A stretch of DNA of 64,000 bases from Dokdonella_A sp964582225 (GTDB lineage Bacteria > Pseudomonadota > Gammaproteobacteria > Xanthomonadales > Rhodanobacteraceae), in contig CAZORA010000007.1 of NCBI GenBank assembly GCA_964582225.1, positions 23,840 to 87,839 on the forward strand, in the 5' to 3' direction. Below, one piece after another: positions 61,323 to 64,000 of this stretch; the first letter of the stretch is position 1, and the number at the start of each line of letters is the position of its first letter. The notes under the pieces are model-generated. The model worked only from the letters and a program-made list of their open reading frames with translations, had not been told where the DNA came from and ran no database searches. The position numbers and the translations under genes are program-made.

Positions 61323-61925
61323 TCAGAGCCCGCTGACTCCTCGGCGCTTGCCGCGGATCGGCGCGTAGAAGCCGCGCAGCACGCGCAGATGAGCCTCGAG
61401 GTCGTCGCCCGCAGGCAGCGGAGATCCGAGGATGATGCTTCGACCCGAATAATCGAAGGCCACGGGCAGTACCGGAACCGCGGCAGCGCGGGCGATGCGC
61501 CAGAAGCCGCTCTTCCACTCCGCGACTTCTCGCCGCGTGCCTTCCGGAGCGAGCACCAGCCACAGACGCTCGCTGGCGGCAAAGCGGGCTGCCATGTCCT
61601 CCACCAGCCCGTGCGCTGCACTGCGCTCCACCGGAATTCCCCCGAGGCGGCGCAGCAGCCAGCCGAGCGGGCCGACGAAGAGCTCGCGCTTGGCCATGAA
61701 GGCAACCTCGACTCCCAGCGCCACCTTGAACAGCAGTCCCCAGAATCCATCCCACCAGGAGCTGTGCGGCGCGACCACCAGTACCACGCGCGGAAGATCG
61801 GGCATCTCGCCACGCAGTCGCCAGCCGCAGCGCCCCAGCAGCCAGGCCGCGAACTCGCGCGCCGCGCCACGCGGAAACTGCGGCACCGACGCGGGCAGTG
61901 GCAGCGGCAGGCCGCCGCGCACCAT
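61323..61925 (-). CDS. 1-acyl-sn-glycerol-3-phosphate acyltransferase family protein (PlsC-like)
   Basis: A 200-residue acyltransferase. The catalytic H-x4-D is in APHSSWWDGFWG, and LAPEGTRREVAEWKSGFWRIA holds the EGTR motif. Small size and a hydrophobic helix after residue 60 fit short PlsC-family enzymes that act on membrane lipids. The ATG at 61925 shares bases with the arfB stop (TGATG), so the two are coupled; a GTG one codon earlier is possible. Substrate unknown. Confidence 0.87.
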   Translation of the reverse strand: MVRGGLPLPLPASVPQFPRGAAREFAAWLLGRCGWRLRGEMPDLPRVVLVVAPHSSWWDGFWGLLFKVALGVEVAFMAKRELFVGPLGWLLRRLGGIPVERSAAHGLVEDMAARFAASERLWLVLAPEGTRREVAEWKSGFWRIARAAAVPVLPVAFDYSGRSIILGSPLPAGDDLEAHLRVLRGFYAPIRGKRRGVSGL

Positions 61926-62344
61926 CACTCGCCGCTCCAGCCCGCGCCGCGCCCGCGCTTGACCACGGAGCGGACTTTCTTCGCCTGCAGGCGGCGCTCG
62001 ATCGAGCCTCGGGTGGGACGGGTAGCGATACGCCGCGTCGGCTCCTGCATGGCCGTGCGCAGCAGCGTGGCCAGACGCGCGCGGGCATCCTCGCGGTTTC
62101 GCGCCTGGTCGCGAAACCGCGCGGCCTGGATCACCAGCACGCCGTCGCCCGTCATGCGTCGATCACGTCGTGCTAGCAGGCGCCCGCGTACCGCTTCCGG
62201 CAGACTGGCCGAAGCGGCGACGTCGAAGCGCAGCTCGACCGCGCTGGAAACCTTGTTGACGTTCTGCCCGCCGGGGCCACCGGCGCGCACGAAACGCTCG
62301 CTCAGCTCGGCTTCGTCGATCTGCAGCCCATCGATTTCGAGCAT
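61925..62344 (-). CDS. arfB: peptidyl-tRNA hydrolase ArfB (YaeJ), ribosome rescue factor
   Basis: A 139-residue release-factor-like protein. The GGQ motif is in RFVRAGGPGGQNVNKVSSAVEL, and the basic C-terminal tail (ERRLQAKKVRSVVKRGRGAGW) would enter the empty mRNA channel of stalled ribosomes. It hydrolyses peptidyl-tRNA on non-stop complexes. ATG at 62344. It is preceded by a lipoprotein gene (15 bp) and coupled to the acyltransferase gene. Confidence 0.93.
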   Translation of the reverse strand: MLEIDGLQIDEAELSERFVRAGGPGGQNVNKVSSAVELRFDVAASASLPEAVRGRLLARRDRRMTGDGVLVIQAARFRDQARNREDARARLATLLRTAMQEPTRRIATRPTRGSIERRLQAKKVRSVVKRGRGAGWSGE

Positions 62345-62359
62345 GTGCCGGACGCGGCT

Positions 62360-63091
62360 TCAGTTGGCCGGAGCATCGAGCGCCCGATGCGCGGCCTGGA
62401 TCATTCGCTGCGCGCTCTCCTGCGCCTGCGCGATTCGCTGTGCATCGCCCTTGTTCCGCGTCAATCCTTCCATCGTCGCACGCAGTCGACGCAGCGAGCG
62501 CCCGCAGTAGCGGGCGAAGCGCATCAGCTGTGGATCGTCTGCGCTGCGCGCCTGCGTCTGCACCTGCAGACACAGGGCTTCGGCTTCGCTCAGCGTCTGT
62601 CCAGCCGGTCCGAGATCGAGCGACGGATCTGGTGCCGCCGGCGGCAATATCTCGCTCTGAGCGCGCCGCATGGCTGGCGGCATCGCGCTTTCCGCGGATT
62701 TCTCCCGGGCCAGCCCCAACCGCGACTGATCGCGCAGGTCGAGCTGCGCGAGCGCACGGCGCACGGCTGTGGGCGCGGTCATTTCCCTAAAACTGAAGCC
62801 TTCCGGATTCCGCGCCACATCAGCCAGGCGCTGCTCGACCTGGCTGCGGCATTTCTGCTTGCCATCTTCGCCCGCATAGCGGATCGACAGCCCCTTGACC
62901 AATTCGGGGTCACCCGACAGCGCGCGCAGGCAATCGACCCAGGGCCGCGACAGGCGTGCGTCGACCTCCGCCGAAGGCGTCTGCCCGACGCTCAGGAACA
63001 GGCTGAGCTGCGCATCGCTCGGCTCGCGCAGGCGCGAGCACGCAGCCAGGGTCAGCGACATCAGGACGAGCAGCAGGATTGATCTTTTCAT
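62360..63091 (-). CDS. hypothetical lipoprotein
   Basis: A 243-residue protein with signal peptide and lipobox LAAC (Cys18). The mature part is helical and charged, with four further cysteines (WVDCLRAL, KQKCRSQ, ALCLQ, RYCGRS) that could form two disulfides. No family recognised. It lies 15 bp before arfB and 56 bp after the cytochrome gene, possibly one transcript with both. Outer-membrane location is likely because residue +2 is Ser. Confidence 0.82.
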   Translation of the reverse strand: MKRSILLLVLMSLTLAACSRLREPSDAQLSLFLSVGQTPSAEVDARLSRPWVDCLRALSGDPELVKGLSIRYAGEDGKQKCRSQVEQRLADVARNPEGFSFREMTAPTAVRRALAQLDLRDQSRLGLAREKSAESAMPPAMRRAQSEILPPAAPDPSLDLGPAGQTLSEAEALCLQVQTQARSADDPQLMRFARYCGRSLRRLRATMEGLTRNKGDAQRIAQAQESAQRMIQAAHRALDAPAN

Positions 63092-63147
63092 TGTCGACCT
63101 CGTTTATGGACCGCGCGCAGGCAGGCGGGCGCTGGTCACACAGGGAC

Positions 63148-63678
63148 TCAGTGCAGCTGGCCCAACATCCAGTCGACGGCGGCCTTCACCTGCTCGTCGG
63201 TCAGCGCCGGATTGCCGCCGCGGGCCGGCATCACACCAGTCTTGCCGGTGTAGCCGTCGATGGCGTGGGTCACCAGGGTCTCCTCACCTTCGGCCTGACG
63301 CGCGGCCCAGTCAGCCTTGTCGCCCACCTTCGGTGCGCCGGCGATACCGCTCTGATGGCAGCTGCCGCAAAGATGATCAAAGATCTGCTTGCCGTCGGTA
63401 GTGCCTCCATAGGCCGCTTGTGGCGTGCTCGAGGCACTCGCGGCGGCCGTGGCGGCCGCCATCGCGGCGCGCCCGGTATCGCCCGCGTAGACGCCACCGA
63501 CCGGCGCGATGCGATCCGCGGCCTGCTGCTTCTGATCCGGGTTGACCAGGGTCGGCGTCCGCGCATCAAGAAAATGGGACAGCGCGCCGAGACCCAGGGA
63601 CACCAACGCAAGCAGCGCGATCATGACCGCGAAACGCTTCAGGAACGAAGAGTCGGATTGATTGAGGGAGCTGCTCAC
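63148..63678 (-). CDS. cytochrome c5-like monoheme c-type cytochrome, membrane anchored
   Basis: A 176-residue protein. One N-terminal membrane helix (FAVMIALLALVSLGLGALS) anchors it; an Ala-rich linker leads to a cytochrome c domain with the heme site CGSCH in FDHLCGSCHQSGIAGAPKVGDKADW and the distal Met in GVMPARGGNPAL. This pattern fits cytochrome c5 (class I), a small electron carrier in the periplasm. The GTG at 63678 has AGAGGT six nt upstream; an upstream frame is not used. Confidence 0.9.
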   Translation of the reverse strand: MSSSLNQSDSSFLKRFAVMIALLALVSLGLGALSHFLDARTPTLVNPDQKQQAADRIAPVGGVYAGDTGRAAMAAATAAASASSTPQAAYGGTTDGKQIFDHLCGSCHQSGIAGAPKVGDKADWAARQAEGEETLVTHAIDGYTGKTGVMPARGGNPALTDEQVKAAVDWMLGQLH

Positions 63679-63850
63679 GAAGACACCTCTGCGGCGTGGA
63701 CGGCGCGCCTGCTGGCGCGGACAGGCAAAGCGACCGCCGGAGTATAGCGACGGCACAAAGCGCACGAAAGGCAAGGCGCGGCGCCCACTGATGCACACGA
63801 GCGACAGGCTACACTGGGCTGACCCGGGAGGGCGCCCGCTGGCGACAGAC

Positions 63851-64000
63851 GTGAACGAGAACTTCGACGCACAGGTTCTGCAGCTGCTGAGCGAGGCGCT
63901 GGAGCAGCCGGCCGCCGCGCGCGCCGCCTGGCTCGCCACCCGCCAGGCGCCCGCCGCGGTCCGCGCCCGCGTGCGCGAGCTGCTCGAGGCCGAAGGCTCG
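63851..64000 (+). CDS. N-terminus of a probable Ser/Thr protein kinase (partial)
   Basis: Fifty codons open to the window edge from GTG at 63851. The sequence (NENFDAQVLQLLSEALEQ, then LLEAEGS) matches the helical leader found before the kinase domain in many eukaryote-like kinases of Proteobacteria (pattern: ...ALxxPxxxRxxxL...VxxLLxA). The kinase core is outside the window, so this is inference. GGAGG lies further upstream at about 63825-63829, not well placed. Confidence 0.5.
   Translation, partial: MNENFDAQVLQLLSEALEQPAAARAAWLATRQAPAAVRARVRELLEAEGS

Overview
The window is 64 kb of dense, GC-rich bacterial chromosome with about 55 genes and no plasmid, phage or insertion-sequence genes. 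The gene content is that of a Gram-negative gammaproteobacterium: LPS core and lipid A genes (waaA, two lpxL-type acyltransferases, an O-antigen ligase family protein), the complete Mla lipid-transport pathway, glnE, rpoD followed by tRNA-Ile(CAT), and the order yicC-gmk-rpoZ-spoT-ridA-recG. The order pcm-like/tolC/waaA, the zinc-finger plus glycosyltransferase pair, and secreted proteins ending in an I-F-x-[D/N]-x-F-[D/E] tail suggest a member of the Xanthomonadales (Lysobacterales). That assignment is inference.

Layout. 0-2.4 kb: the end of an unknown gene and a two-gene nucleotide-sugar module (UDP-HexNAc dehydrogenase and a UDP-uronate epimerase-like protein). 2.5-5.6 kb: a cysteine synthase family enzyme, citrate synthase and ribosomal protein L31 type B. 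5.7-18.3 kb: a conserved core block (recG, ridA, spoT, rpoZ, gmk, yicC, rph, rdgB) into which mlaA and mlaFEDCB sit between rpoZ and gmk. 18.4-21.4 kb: two paralogous secreted proteins of unknown function lie between rdgB and hemW, then a small CopD-like membrane protein. 21.4-24.1 kb: an adenosylcobalamin riboswitch and a BtuB-type TonB-dependent receptor. 24.2-28.4 kb: a DUF1631 protein translationally coupled to a PilZ protein, and a TetR regulator with a palindromic candidate operator. 28.4-35.7 kb: pcm-like methyltransferase, tolC and LPS genes (waaA, lpxL, O-antigen ligase, GT4, zf-CHCC). 36-45 kb: a Yip1-domain protein, yceI, an ELM1-family protein, glnE, an LtaS/MdoB-type sulfatase-fold enzyme and an SRPBCC protein. 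45-50.6 kb: a divergent pair of secreted parallel beta-helix proteins, one a 1294-residue G8-domain protein resembling animal CEMIP/TMEM2. 50.7-55 kb: a membrane diguanylate cyclase, an inverted-repeat element, tRNA-Ile(CAT), rpoD and dtd. 55-64 kb: a second lpxL-type gene, a methyltransferase, uvrD, a transmembrane Ser/Thr kinase, plsC-like, arfB, a lipoprotein, a cytochrome c5-like protein, and the start of what looks like a second kinase.

Much of the window serves the cell envelope: polysaccharide precursors, Mla phospholipid trafficking, TolC and BtuB, lipid A/core assembly, an LtaS-like enzyme and several exported beta-helix proteins. Signalling is represented by ppGpp (spoT), c-di-GMP (diguanylate cyclase, PilZ, DUF1631) and Ser/Thr kinases. 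The parts least explained by known biology are the paralogous secreted pair inside rdgB-hemW, the shared C-terminal tail, the CEMIP-like/beta-helix divergent pair, and the C-terminal extracytoplasmic domain of the kinase. Several genes have a TANAAT-like -10 box ending only 5-6 nt before an ATG that lacks a Shine-Dalgarno sequence, which suggests leaderless mRNAs.
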